This document shows positions 7,136-15,358 of a stretch of 64,000 nucleotides of DNA, piece by piece. Below the pieces are notes generated by a model that saw only the letters and a list, made by a program, of their open reading frames with translations, was not told the DNA's origin and ran no database searches. Numbering within the stretch: the stretch's first letter is position 1; every line of letters begins with the position of its first letter. Origin of the DNA: an uncultured Gammaproteobacteria bacterium (GTDB lineage: Bacteria > Pseudomonadota > Gammaproteobacteria > HK1); assembly GCA_947258715.1 (NCBI GenBank), contig CAMYJH010000007.1, positions 62,001-126,000 of the forward strand. The letters are read 5' to 3'. A program made the translations under genes and the position numbers.

Positions 7136-8236
7136 ATGCTGAGCGTTCGATCCTTTTCCGTTCTCTGCTTGTTGACTTTGTGCGTCGTCATCGCGGCGGT
7201 GCTGGTGTCCGGGGACTCGGGGGCGATTCCGGGAAGCGGGAAACCTTTGTTTCCAGATCTGATGTCGCGGCTAAACGATATTGAAGAAGTGCAGCTGGAG
7301 AGCGGGTCACAGCGCTTTGTCCTCAAAAGGACCGATAGCGGTTGGGTGGTCCCGGACAAGTCCGGCTATCCGGCCGACGCGGACAAGATCCACAAGCTGC
7401 TGGTGGGGGCCGCGGGGCTCAGCCGTGTGGAGCCCAAGACCTCCGACCCGGCTCGTTATCCGAAGCTGGGCTTGGCCGACGCCGGCGCACCGGCATCCGC
7501 GGCCACGTCATACCGACTCAAAGCCAGCGCCGACTCGACGCTTGCGGCCCTGATTGTGGGTAACAGCGCCCCCGCCAAAGGCGACCCCGACTTGAGTGAG
7601 TTCTACGTGCGACTGCCCGACGATCCTCGCGCCTGGCTGGTGAAAGGCAAGCTGCCGCGGGGGGATACTCTGCTGCAATGGTTGGATCGAACGATCGCGG
7701 ACATCGACCGCGCCAGGGTACGGGAGACGCGGGTGGCGCACGCGTCCGGAGAAGTGGTGACGGTCACGCGGGAGTTGTCTGCCAAGGATGAATTCCGGCT
7801 TTTGAATGCGCCCCCCAGCAAAACGGTTGACGCACAGTGGAAGCTCAATGACATTGGCCGCTTGTTATCCAATCTGGAGCTAGAGGACGTCCGCCCGCAG
7901 GATGAGTCGTCGGTTGAAGGTGAGCCGGACTACGTCGTCACCATGCGTACCTTTGATGGACTCGTCGTTCGAATGGACGTTTTCAGAAACGACCAGCAAT
8001 CCCTGGGCGTGCTGAAGGCGGATTTCCGACCGCAAGAAGCCGGCGTCGAGGTCAAGCCCGGGGAGGAGGCATCGCTTATGAGCGCCGAGGAGGTTCGCGA
8101 GGAGGTGGACAAGCTGAATGCCAGGTGGGCTCGCTGGGCGTACGTGCTGCCGGGGTTCAAGCTTGACGCGATGGCTCGAACCCAATCCGAGCTGTTGAAG
8201 GATCTCGCGCAAGAGAACAAGCCTGATCAGGGTTGA
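7136..8236 (+). CDS. DUF4340 domain-containing protein (cluster 1)
   Basis: 366 residues, start ATG at 7136, 11 bp after the GldG-like gene. An N-terminal hydrophobic segment (about 5-24) anchors it, and the rest is periplasmic. The core resembles DUF4340: 'FVLKRTDSGWVVPDKSGYPADADKIHKLL', 'KLGLADAG' and 'LIVGNSAP' at about 60-145. DUF4340 proteins are regularly found beside GldG-like genes, and the two are presumed partners at the outer face of the inner membrane. It closes cluster 1; an intergenic gap of 73 bp follows. Confidence 0.75.
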   Translation: MLSVRSFSVLCLLTLCVVIAAVLVSGDSGAIPGSGKPLFPDLMSRLNDIEEVQLESGSQRFVLKRTDSGWVVPDKSGYPADADKIHKLLVGAAGLSRVEPKTSDPARYPKLGLADAGAPASAATSYRLKASADSTLAALIVGNSAPAKGDPDLSEFYVRLPDDPRAWLVKGKLPRGDTLLQWLDRTIADIDRARVRETRVAHASGEVVTVTRELSAKDEFRLLNAPPSKTVDAQWKLNDIGRLLSNLELEDVRPQDESSVEGEPDYVVTMRTFDGLVVRMDVFRNDQQSLGVLKADFRPQEAGVEVKPGEEASLMSAEEVREEVDKLNARWARWAYVLPGFKLDAMARTQSELLKDLAQENKPDQG

Positions 8237-8309
8237 GGCTCGAGATGGTGTCCTGCTTCGCGGCGGTGATGAGGTTGCTCCAGTACAATCGATCTGATTC
8301 GTTGCCGTG

Positions 8310-9020
8310 ATGAACGAGTCCTCCGCTCTCGCCCTGGCGCGCGATTATCCCTACGCTATTCCTCGGCGCTCCTTCATTTACAGGGATTCGGGAGTAACCG
8401 AATTTGATTCCTCGCTTTGCCGCGGCCGAACCCCGGTGCTGGCAATCGGCTCGAATCAGGCGCCTGCGCGCCTGGCGCAGAAATTCGGTGACGACGCGAG
8501 CCACGTGATCCCGGTGCAGCGCGCAAGGCTAAAAGATTTCGACGTGGTCTATTCCGCGCACATATCGACCTACGGCGCGGTGCCGGCAATGCTCCAGGTT
8601 TCCAAGGGTTCCGATGTGGAGCTGGCGGTGACTTGGCTCAACGATGCTCAGCTCGAGATCATGAATCAGTCTGAAGTCCGCGCCGCCAATTATGCATTCG
8701 CCCTTATTGAAAGCATCGAACTCAGCTTCGAAGACGGCGACACGTCGTCGAGCGCGTATGCCTATGTAAGCAGCCGCGGGCACCTGCGCCACGACGGCGA
8801 TGCCGTCGCCCTGTCCGCAATCGGATGCAGTGGACGCCGCTACCCCGCTATGAGCACCGCGCAGGCGCTGGAGGTCATTCGCGCGCGGCTGGCGCCCCAG
8901 CTGGATGGTGACGCCTTTGTGCTCAAGCTCATTGCCGACCAAGCCTATAGGCTTGCAGTGATTACGCTGCTCGCCGCTGATGCGGCGCCGTTTGAACATC
9001 CGTTCGAGCAGATGGGTTGA
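8310..9020 (+). CDS. Conserved hypothetical protein, possibly gamma-glutamylcyclotransferase-like fold
   Basis: 236 residues from the ATG at 8310; a GTG at 8307 directly before it is an alternative, and neither has a clear ribosome site. No signal peptide or membrane segment. The stretch 'VLAIGSNQAPARLAQKF' (about residue 45) followed by 'FDVVYSAHISTYGAVPAMLQ' looks like the opening 'YGSN' motif and Pro-Ala loop of gamma-glutamylcyclotransferase-like proteins, but the rest does not let me confirm it. The gene stands alone between the ABC cluster and the molybdopterin enzyme. The function is not assigned. Confidence 0.6.
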   Translation: MNESSALALARDYPYAIPRRSFIYRDSGVTEFDSSLCRGRTPVLAIGSNQAPARLAQKFGDDASHVIPVQRARLKDFDVVYSAHISTYGAVPAMLQVSKGSDVELAVTWLNDAQLEIMNQSEVRAANYAFALIESIELSFEDGDTSSSAYAYVSSRGHLRHDGDAVALSAIGCSGRRYPAMSTAQALEVIRARLAPQLDGDAFVLKLIADQAYRLAVITLLAADAAPFEHPFEQMG

Positions 9021-9128
9021 CCAGCCAGGGTCCAGAATCTCGCTTCACGCATCGGCGTCGATCCCCTGATTCAGTTCGATAATATGGCGCGCCTGTCGGC
9101 CGATACCGCGACTCGCTGAAAGATCCTC

Positions 9129-11444
9129 ATGAGCAAGTTTGGACTCAGCCAGCCCGTACGCCGGGTGGAGGATCTCAGGTTTCTTACCGGGGTGGGTCGC
9201 TACGTGGACGACATCAATGCCGAGGGGCAGGCCTTCGCCTATGTGGTGCGCTCGAACGTCGCCCACGGTCGCGTCCTGGGCTTGAACACCGAAACGGCGA
9301 AACGCATGCCCGGGGTCGTCGACATCATCACCGCCAAAGAGCTCGAAGCGCGCGGCGTAAACGCCCTCAGTTGTGAAATTCCACTCAAAAACCGTGACGG
9401 CAACCGCCGCGCAAATCCGGCCCGTCCCGTCCTGGCCAGCGGCCGGGTGCGGTACGTGGGCGATCCCGTGGCCTTCGTGGTTGCCGAGTCGAGCGCCCTG
9501 GCGCGTGACGCCGGCGAATCAGTCGAGCTGGATCTGGATCCGCTGGACGCGGTGACACGAACGGACAGCGCCGACGCCGAAGGTGCTCCGCTGGTACACG
9601 ACGAGATAAAGCGAAATCTGATTTTCGACTGGGACTTCGGCGATGAGCAGTCGGTGAGATCGGCCATGGAGACGGCGGCGCACCGGGTCGAGATACGCCT
9701 GGTCAACAACCGGGTGGTAGCCAATTCCATCGAGCCCCGCGGCGCGCTGGCGGTGCCCTGCAGCGAGGATGAAGTTTTAACCCTGTACGCCAACACCCAG
9801 GGAGGATGGGATCTTCGAGACGTGATCGCCGAACGCATCGGCCTGGATCCCGCGCGGGTGCGCGTCGTGACCCCGGACGTGGGCGGCGGCTTCGGGATGA
9901 AGGGTGTGACCTATCCGGAACAGGTTCTGACCGCCTACGCGGCGCACAAGCTCAAGCGCCCGGTGAAGTGGTGTCCGGAGCGAAGCGAAGCGTTTCTTTC
10001 CGACACCATGGGACGGGATCACGTGACCCGGGCGACGCTCGGTTTCGACCATGATCAGCGAATCCTTGCCATGGCGGTGGACACCCGAGCCAACATGGGG
10101 GCGTACCTGTCGGACTATGCGCCCTTCATCCCCACGCTTGCTGCGGTCAAGGTCCTGCCCGGCGTCTACGACGTAAAAAACCTTCACTACCGCGTCCGCG
10201 GCGTGGCCACCCACACCACCCCGGTGGACGCCTATCGCGGCGCCGGGCGTCCCGAGTCCATTTTCGTTATCGAGCGGCTGATGGACGAATCCGCCAGGGC
10301 TCTCGGCACCGACCCGGTGACGTTGAGAAGAAAGAACTTGATTGCGGCGAAGGATATGCCCTTCAAGACGGCTGCAGGAGAAGCGTATGACTGTGGAGAT
10401 TTTGCGGCCGTGCTCGACGCGGCGCTGGCTAGGGCCCGGACGAGTGAATTCTCTGCCCGCCGCCGCGAGGCGCAAGAACGAGGAAAGCTGCTTGGGCTCG
10501 GTCTTTGCTACTACATCGAATCCACCATGGGATGGCCGCAGGAAAGCGCCGAAATTCTTTTCGACGGCGACGGCGTGGAGGTGCTGGTCGGAACCCAGTC
10601 CAACGGCCAGGGACACGAGACGGCCTACAACCAGTTGGTGCATCAGGGCCTGGGCCTTCCCTTGGAATCGATAAACGTGGTGCAAGGGGACACGGGGCGC
10701 ATCCGAAAGGGGGGCGGAACCGGGGGCTCGCGTTCCGTCACCGCCCAGGGCTGGGCTATCGGCGACGCGGTCAGGGTGGTGCTCGACAAGGGCCGCCGAT
10801 ACGCGGCCGAGCGACTGGAAGCGGCGTTGGAGGACATTGAGTTCGAGAGCGGGCGCTTTCGCATCGTCGGCACCGACCGCGCGATCTCTTTGCTCGAGCT
10901 CGCCCGCTCGCTCGCCGAAGAGAGCGAAGCAAAGGACCCGCATCCGATGGACGGCCAGGCGTCGGTCAAGATCAAGAAGTGGACCTTTCCCAATGGCTGT
11001 CATGTGGCAGAGGTAGAGATCTCCCCGCAGACGGGCAAGGTGGAAATCGTCCACTACACCGTGGTCGACGATTTCGGCAACGTCATCAACCCGATGCTGC
11101 TCGAGGGCCAGGTTCACGGCGGTGTTGTTCAGGGGGCCGGACAAGCGCTGATGGAATGCGCCGTTTATGACCATGCAGGCCAGCTCCTCACCGGCTCGTT
11201 CATGGACTATCAGATGCCAAGGGCGGACGATTTTCCGTTCTTCGACTTCACCACCATGGGTGTTCCCACGACCAACAATCCCCTCGGCATCAAGGGCTGT
11301 GGGGAAGCAGGAACCGTGGGTTCCATCGCTGCGGTTGCCAACGCGGTGCACGATGCTCTGAACGACGCAGGCGCCGGGCCGGTGGACATGCCGCTTACCC
11401 CGATGAGGATCTGGTCGGCGCTGAAAAAGGCAAGGATGGCCTGA
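9129..11444 (+). CDS. Xanthine dehydrogenase/aldehyde oxidase family molybdopterin-binding subunit
   Basis: 771 residues, the full length of a CoxL/XdhB-type large subunit. It begins 'LSQPVRRVEDLRFLTGVGRYVDDI', the N-terminal 'hammerhead' domain. Cofactor-binding motifs follow: 'DVGGGFGMKG' near 255, 'VDAYRGAGRPESIFV' near 365 (the AYRGAGR form, not the AYRCSFR of true CO dehydrogenase), 'GTGGSRSVTAQGWAIGDAV' near 535 and the catalytic-Glu region 'GCGEAGTVGS' near 725. It therefore belongs to the molybdenum hydroxylases (CoxL form II) acting on aldehydes or N-heterocycles. No FAD subunit (CoxM) or [2Fe-2S] subunit (CoxS) gene is adjacent, which is unusual. The substrate cannot be told from the sequence. 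Confidence 0.85.
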   Translation: MSKFGLSQPVRRVEDLRFLTGVGRYVDDINAEGQAFAYVVRSNVAHGRVLGLNTETAKRMPGVVDIITAKELEARGVNALSCEIPLKNRDGNRRANPARPVLASGRVRYVGDPVAFVVAESSALARDAGESVELDLDPLDAVTRTDSADAEGAPLVHDEIKRNLIFDWDFGDEQSVRSAMETAAHRVEIRLVNNRVVANSIEPRGALAVPCSEDEVLTLYANTQGGWDLRDVIAERIGLDPARVRVVTPDVGGGFGMKGVTYPEQVLTAYAAHKLKRPVKWCPERSEAFLSDTMGRDHVTRATLGFDHDQRILAMAVDTRANMGAYLSDYAPFIPTLAAVKVLPGVYDVKNLHYRVRGVATHTTPVDAYRGAGRPESIFVIERLMDESARALGTDPVTLRRKNLIAAKDMPFKTAAGEAYDCGDFAAVLDAALARARTSEFSARRREAQERGKLLGLGLCYYIESTMGWPQESAEILFDGDGVEVLVGTQSNGQGHETAYNQLVHQGLGLPLESINVVQGDTGRIRKGGGTGGSRSVTAQGWAIGDAVRVVLDKGRRYAAERLEAALEDIEFESGRFRIVGTDRAISLLELARSLAEESEAKDPHPMDGQASVKIKKWTFPNGCHVAEVEISPQTGKVEIVHYTVVDDFGNVINPMLLEGQVHGGVVQGAGQALMECAVYDHAGQLLTGSFMDYQMPRADDFPFFDFTTMGVPTTNNPLGIKGCGEAGTVGSIAAVANAVHDALNDAGAGPVDMPLTPMRIWSALKKARMA

Positions 11445-11902
11445 AGGGTCCGCCGCGTCTAAGCCGCTGGTGCTTGTATTCGAGTCCGTAAGCTTTCGCT
11501 GCATCCGCGTTTGAATCCGCCTCCGATCCGAGGGGTGGCACCGGCACGCTAAAGCTCGACGCAAAGCGCAGCGACAGGCGCTACGTACCGAGTGGAAATC
11601 CACCGGCTCCTGTCCGCCCCTGGCTGAGTACGCCAGCTGAGCCGCGCGCAATTTGGTTGAAAAATCTCGGCATGAATCGCCGGCGGAACGATCTCATCGC
11701 GCCGCGGCCAGCAATCGTGGCTTAAAAATCTCATTTATTCACTTGCTTCCCGTGTCGTACGCGGAAGCAATAAGTCGCCGCAACAAGTAAACAACAATTC
11801 TTAAGTTTCATGCGCCATCCCACAGGCGACAAGCGAGGCCCTATGCTACGCTTTAATCCAATCGCCGCTGGGGGGCGGCTGCATACATTTTGGGAGGAAC
11901 TG
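11445..11902. other. Intergenic region without a recognisable gene
   Basis: 458 bp between the molybdopterin enzyme and the PA2779-like gene. Composition becomes more AT-rich near 11690-11815. No convincing ORF, tRNA or T-tailed hairpin was found. The end holds a TATGCT hexamer at about 11842, which could be a -10 element for the next gene, but without a clear -35 partner. GGGAGGA at 11892-11898 is the ribosome site for the gene at 11903. Confidence 0.5.
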
Positions 11903-12322
11903 ATGACTAAACTTCGAAAGCTGAGTCGAATTCTCGCAATGCCGGTGGCGCTGGCGATGTTCCTGAATCTGGGCGTGCTTCCCGCAGCTAACGCAGCATT
12001 GGTTTCCACGGACAAGGTCATCGACCAGGCTTCTGCAACGAAGGACCGTGAGCGCGTGGAGTCGTTTCTCGCCCGCGAGGATGTTCGTCAACAAATGGAA
12101 ACACTTGGGGTCAATCCGGAAGACGCCGCTGCGCGGGTCGCAGGGCTTTCCGACAGCGAGGTGAAGAAGATAGTAAACAGGCTGGACGAGATGCCGGCGG
12201 GTCAGGACGGTATTGGCACAGTCCTCGGCGTGCTGGTGTTCGTACTTCTAGTGCTTTTGATTACGGACATTCTTTGTTTCACCACCTTCTATCCGTTCAC
12301 CAAGTGCGCGACCAGCAAGTAG
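11903..12322 (+). CDS. PA2779 family protein (small exported membrane protein)
   Basis: 139 residues from the ATG at 11903, which has GGGAGGA 4-5 bp upstream; the longer frame from 11810 is not needed. Residues 1-31 form a signal peptide ending 'AANA'. A middle domain (about 38-95, 'RERVESFLAREDVRQQMETLGV') is followed by a C-terminal hydrophobic helix (about 102-124). This is the arrangement of the PA2779/DUF6627 family: a signal peptide, a short helical domain and a C-terminal membrane anchor. The tail here contains two cysteines ('ILCFTTFYPFTKCATSK'). It overlaps the next gene by one base. The molecular role of the family is unknown; it is habitually paired with a PA2778-like peptidase. 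Confidence 0.8.
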   Translation: MTKLRKLSRILAMPVALAMFLNLGVLPAANAALVSTDKVIDQASATKDRERVESFLAREDVRQQMETLGVNPEDAAARVAGLSDSEVKKIVNRLDEMPAGQDGIGTVLGVLVFVLLVLLITDILCFTTFYPFTKCATSK

Positions 12323-13260
12323 TGACGACGAGGGCGTGGACTACATTATCCAGCGGCCTGCTGTTCCTGGGACTGACCGCTTGCTCGGCAATTCAGACGC
12401 AAAACGTCGTCGAGAATCGACAGCAGCTGCCGCTCAAAGCAGAAGTTGCTGACGTCCCGTTCTTTCCGCAGGAAAGATACCATTGCGGTCCGGCGGCTCT
12501 GGCCATGGTGCTGGCCTGGTCGGGGCTGCCGGTCACTCAAGAGGATCTCGTATCCGAAGTTTACACGCCGGCCCGCCAAGGTACGTTTCGAACCGACATG
12601 CTGGCCGCCGCCCGTCGTCACGGTCGACTCGCGGTGGAAATCGGCGGCTTGCGGGATCTTCTGGCAGAAATCGCCGCCGGGAATCCGGTGCTGGTGTTCC
12701 AGAATCTGGCGCTCAGCTGGTACCCCCAGTGGCATTACGCGGTGGCCATCGGTTACGACCTGAAGGCAAGGGAGATTACGCTGCATTCCGGTTTGGACCA
12801 AGGCCGCGTACTGCCCTTGAGCGTGTTCGAACGCACTTGGAAACGGGGAGACTACTGGGCCGTGGTGGTCCTCCCGCCCGGGCGAATGCCGGTGAGCGGC
12901 GAGGAAACGGCGGTGCTCAAGGCAGCTGCCGGGCTCGAGCGGGTGGAGAAGCATTCAGAAGCCGCAACCGCTTACGCCGCCGCCGCATCCCGATGGCCGC
13001 AAAGCTTCACTGCGCGCATGGGTCTCGGCAACTCACTTTACGCGCTCGGGGATTACGCCGGCGCGGAGAGGGCGTTTCTCGAGGCCATCGGCAACAAGTC
13101 GAATGCCGCCGCCGCCTGGAACAACCTCGCCTATGCGCTCGCTGCGCAAGGCCGCCGCCAGGAAGCGCTCAGCGCGGTGGAGAAGGCGGTGTTGCTCGGC
13201 GCGGAAAACCGGAGCCTTTACCAGGATACGCTTCGCGAACTCTCGAGCCGGGAGATGTAA
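12322..13260 (+). CDS. PA2778 family C39-like cysteine peptidase lipoprotein with TPR repeats
   Basis: 312 residues from the GTG at 12322, which overlaps the previous stop (TAGTG) and places a lipoprotein signal at the start: the hydrophobic run ends in 'LTAC', with Cys21 as the lipidated residue. The peptidase domain follows (about 40-190): 'YHCGPAAL' with the presumed nucleophile Cys55, His138 in 'QWHYAV' and Asp146 in 'IGYD', the C39 catalytic pattern. The C-terminal ~110 residues hold TPR-like helices ('AAAWNNLAYALAAQGRRQEALSAVEKAV'). A longer ATG start at 12274 would spoil the signal peptide. It presumably acts in the periplasm or on the inner face of the outer membrane; the upstream small membrane protein is the obvious candidate partner or substrate (inference). 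Confidence 0.8.
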   Translation: MTTRAWTTLSSGLLFLGLTACSAIQTQNVVENRQQLPLKAEVADVPFFPQERYHCGPAALAMVLAWSGLPVTQEDLVSEVYTPARQGTFRTDMLAAARRHGRLAVEIGGLRDLLAEIAAGNPVLVFQNLALSWYPQWHYAVAIGYDLKAREITLHSGLDQGRVLPLSVFERTWKRGDYWAVVVLPPGRMPVSGEETAVLKAAAGLERVEKHSEAATAYAAAASRWPQSFTARMGLGNSLYALGDYAGAERAFLEAIGNKSNAAAAWNNLAYALAAQGRRQEALSAVEKAVLLGAENRSLYQDTLRELSSREM

Positions 13261-13315
13261 ATGGGTGCGCGGACAGTTCGCGCCGGGCCTGCCGAGGATC
13301 GCCGGTGCGTGAGAA

Positions 13316-13392
<77 letters not shown>

Positions 13393-13425
13393 GGCGTTCA
13401 TTCGGTTACATAATCTTAGAAACGG

Positions 13426-13455
13426 AAAAGGCCGGCAAGCAGCCGGCCTTTTTTT
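13426..13455 (-). terminator. Rho-independent terminator after rpoD
   Basis: Stem GGCCGGC/GCCGGCC (13430-13436 and 13442-13448) with a five-base loop. It has A4 on one side and T7 on the other, so it can work in both directions. It begins 17 bp beyond the rpoD stop and separates that operon from the tRNA gene. Confidence 0.85.
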
Positions 13456-13471
13456 GCTCGAATGCTGCCCC

Positions 13472-15277
13472 TTAGTCGAGAAAGCTTCGCAAACGCTCGG
13501 AGCGGCTGGGATGCCGCAGCTTGCGCAGCGCCTTGGCCTCTATCTGGCGTATGCGCTCGCGCGTCACGTCGAACTGCTTGCCCACCTCTTCCAGCGTGTG
13601 ATCGGTGTTCATCTCGATACCAAAGCGCATTCTCAGAACCTTCGCTTCCCTGGGCGTCAACCCGGCGAGGATCTCCTGGGTGGATTCGCGCAGGTTCTCG
13701 AAGGTCGCGGAATCCGTCGGCGAGCTGATGGTGATGTCCTCGATGAAGTCGCCGAGATGGGAGTCCTCGTCGTCGCCGATAGGTGTCTCCATTGAGATCG
13801 GCTCTTTGGCGATCTTCAGTACCTTGCGCACCTTGTCTTCGGGCATCTCCATCCGCTCGGCCAGCTCGTCCGGCGTCGGTTCGCGACCCTTCTCCTGAAG
13901 GATCTGCCGCGAGATCCGATTGAGCTTGTTGATGGTCTCAATCATGTGCACCGGAATTCGAATAGTGCGTGCCTGGTCGGCGATGGATCGCGTGATGGCT
14001 TGGCGGATCCACCACGTGGCGTAGGTGGAAAATTTGTACCCGCGCCGGTATTCGAACTTGTCCACCGCCTTCATCAGACCGATGTTGCCTTCCTGAATAA
14101 GATCCAGGAACTGAAGCCCACGATTGGTGTACTTCTTGGCGATGGAAATCACCAGGCGAAGATTCGCCTCCACCATCTCCTTCTTCGCCCGCCTTGCTTT
14201 GGCTTCGCCGATGGACATGCGGCGATTGATTTCCTTGATCTCGCCGATAGTGAGCCTGGTTTCGTCTTCGATGCCTGCAAGCTTGGCCTGAAGACGCTTG
14301 ATCTCCGTGGCGCGCTCTTTCAGCGCCGGCACGAACTTCGCTTTCTTGCGCGAGAAGCTGCGCAACCAGTTTGGATTCGATTCTTTCCCGGCAAAAGAAG
14401 CGATGAATTCCCTGCGCGGCATTTTCGCTTCGCGCACACAGAGCTTCATGATCGCCTTCTCGTGCGAGCGGATGCGGGCTACCACGCGCCGGAGAACGCC
14501 GGTCAAACGCTCGGTGAGCTTAGGCACCAGCTTCAGCTCCAGGAATTGCTGAATGAGATCGTTTCGAATCTTCTCCGCCTGCTTGGAATCCGCACCGTGC
14601 TTGGTCACCGCAGTTTGCAGCCGGGTTGCGGTTCGCTTGAGCTTGCGCATCCTCGCCATGGCCTCTTCGGGATCGGGGCCGGTGTTTATTTCCTCTTCTT
14701 CTTCGCTCTCGTCCTGGTCCTCGCCGCGCGCCTGTGCCGGGCGCGGGATAACGTCTTGCTGGGTGGGATCGATGAAATCGGTGAGAACGTCGGTGAGCTT
14801 GATCTCGCCGGCGTCGAACTTGGCGTATTCTTGTTGCAGCCTGACCAGCGTGGGCGGAAAGGCGGCGAGTGCCCTCAATGCCTGGTTCAGACCCTGCTCG
14901 ATTCGCTTCGCAATCCGGATTTCCCCTTCCCGGGTGAGCAGGTCGACGGTGCCCATCTCGCGCATGTACATGCGTACCGGATCTGTGGTGCGTCCGAACT
15001 CGCTGTCGATGGTGGCCAGCGCCGCGGCGGCCTCGTCGGTATCGTCATCAACCGCGTTCACCGCGGTTTCCATCAGCAGCAGAGCGTCGGAATCCGGGGC
15101 GACCTCGTGCACGGAGATCCCCATGTCGTTGATCATGCTAATGATGTCCTCGATCTGCTCCGGATCGACGATGCCTTCGGGCAGGTGGTCGTTGACCTCG
15201 TGGTAGGTCAGATAACCCTGATCCTTTCCCTTGGCGATCAGTAGTTTGAGCTGGGATTGTTGATTTTCGAAGTCCAT
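13472..15277 (-). CDS. rpoD: RNA polymerase primary sigma factor RpoD (sigma-70)
   Basis: 601 residues, the normal size for proteobacterial sigma-70. Order of regions: 1.1 (1-80, '[22 protein letters not shown]'), 1.2 near 95 ('[14 protein letters not shown]'), the non-conserved acidic insert (about 190-215), region 2 ('[32 protein letters not shown]', about 395-430), region 3, and region 4.2 at the end ('[30 protein letters not shown]'). It directs core polymerase to housekeeping promoters. It is the last gene of the macromolecular-synthesis operon rpsU-yqeY-dnaG-rpoD and is followed by a strong terminator. An extended -10 element just upstream suggests its own promoter too. Confidence 0.98.
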   Translation of the reverse strand: MDFENQQSQLKLLIAKGKDQGYLTYHEVNDHLPEGIVDPEQIEDIISMINDMGISVHEVAPDSDALLLMETAVNAVDDDTDEAAAALATIDSEFGRTTDPVRMYMREMGTVDLLTREGEIRIAKRIEQGLNQALRALAAFPPTLVRLQQEYAKFDAGEIKLTDVLTDFIDPTQQDVIPRPAQARGEDQDESEEEEEINTGPDPEEAMARMRKLKRTATRLQTAVTKHGADSKQAEKIRNDLIQQFLELKLVPKLTERLTGVLRRVVARIRSHEKAIMKLCVREAKMPRREFIASFAGKESNPNWLRSFSRKKAKFVPALKERATEIKRLQAKLAGIEDETRLTIGEIKEINRRMSIGEAKARRAKKEMVEANLRLVISIAKKYTNRGLQFLDLIQEGNIGLMKAVDKFEYRRGYKFSTYATWWIRQAITRSIADQARTIRIPVHMIETINKLNRISRQILQEKGREPTPDELAERMEMPEDKVRKVLKIAKEPISMETPIGDDEDSHLGDFIEDITISSPTDSATFENLRESTQEILAGLTPREAKVLRMRFGIEMNTDHTLEEVGKQFDVTRERIRQIEAKALRKLRHPSRSERLRSFLD

Positions 15278-15325
15278 TTGGCTGCCTTGGAAGTTTGCGG
15301 AACAGGCTCCACGAGCGAGCCGCCC

Positions 15326-15334
15326 AATATAACA
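15326..15334 (-). promoter_or_regulatory. Extended -10 promoter candidate for rpoD
   Basis: On the minus strand the sequence reads TGTTATATT, an extended -10 (TGn followed by TATATT), 49 bp before the rpoD start, in the 81 bp between dnaG and rpoD. No good -35 hexamer is visible, which fits an extended -10 promoter. It would allow rpoD expression independent of rpsU. Confidence 0.4.
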
Positions 15335-15358
15335 TAATTGCGGTGACCGACCCTGCTT

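Noticed and set aside
9777-11651. Very long minus-strand open frame (624 codons) inside the molybdopterin enzyme
   Set aside because: It is the antisense shadow of a real GC-rich gene with strong family motifs on the plus strand.
13946-15244. 432-codon plus-strand open frame opposite rpoD
   Set aside because: Antisense of rpoD; composition is that of a shadow frame and no motif is recognisable.
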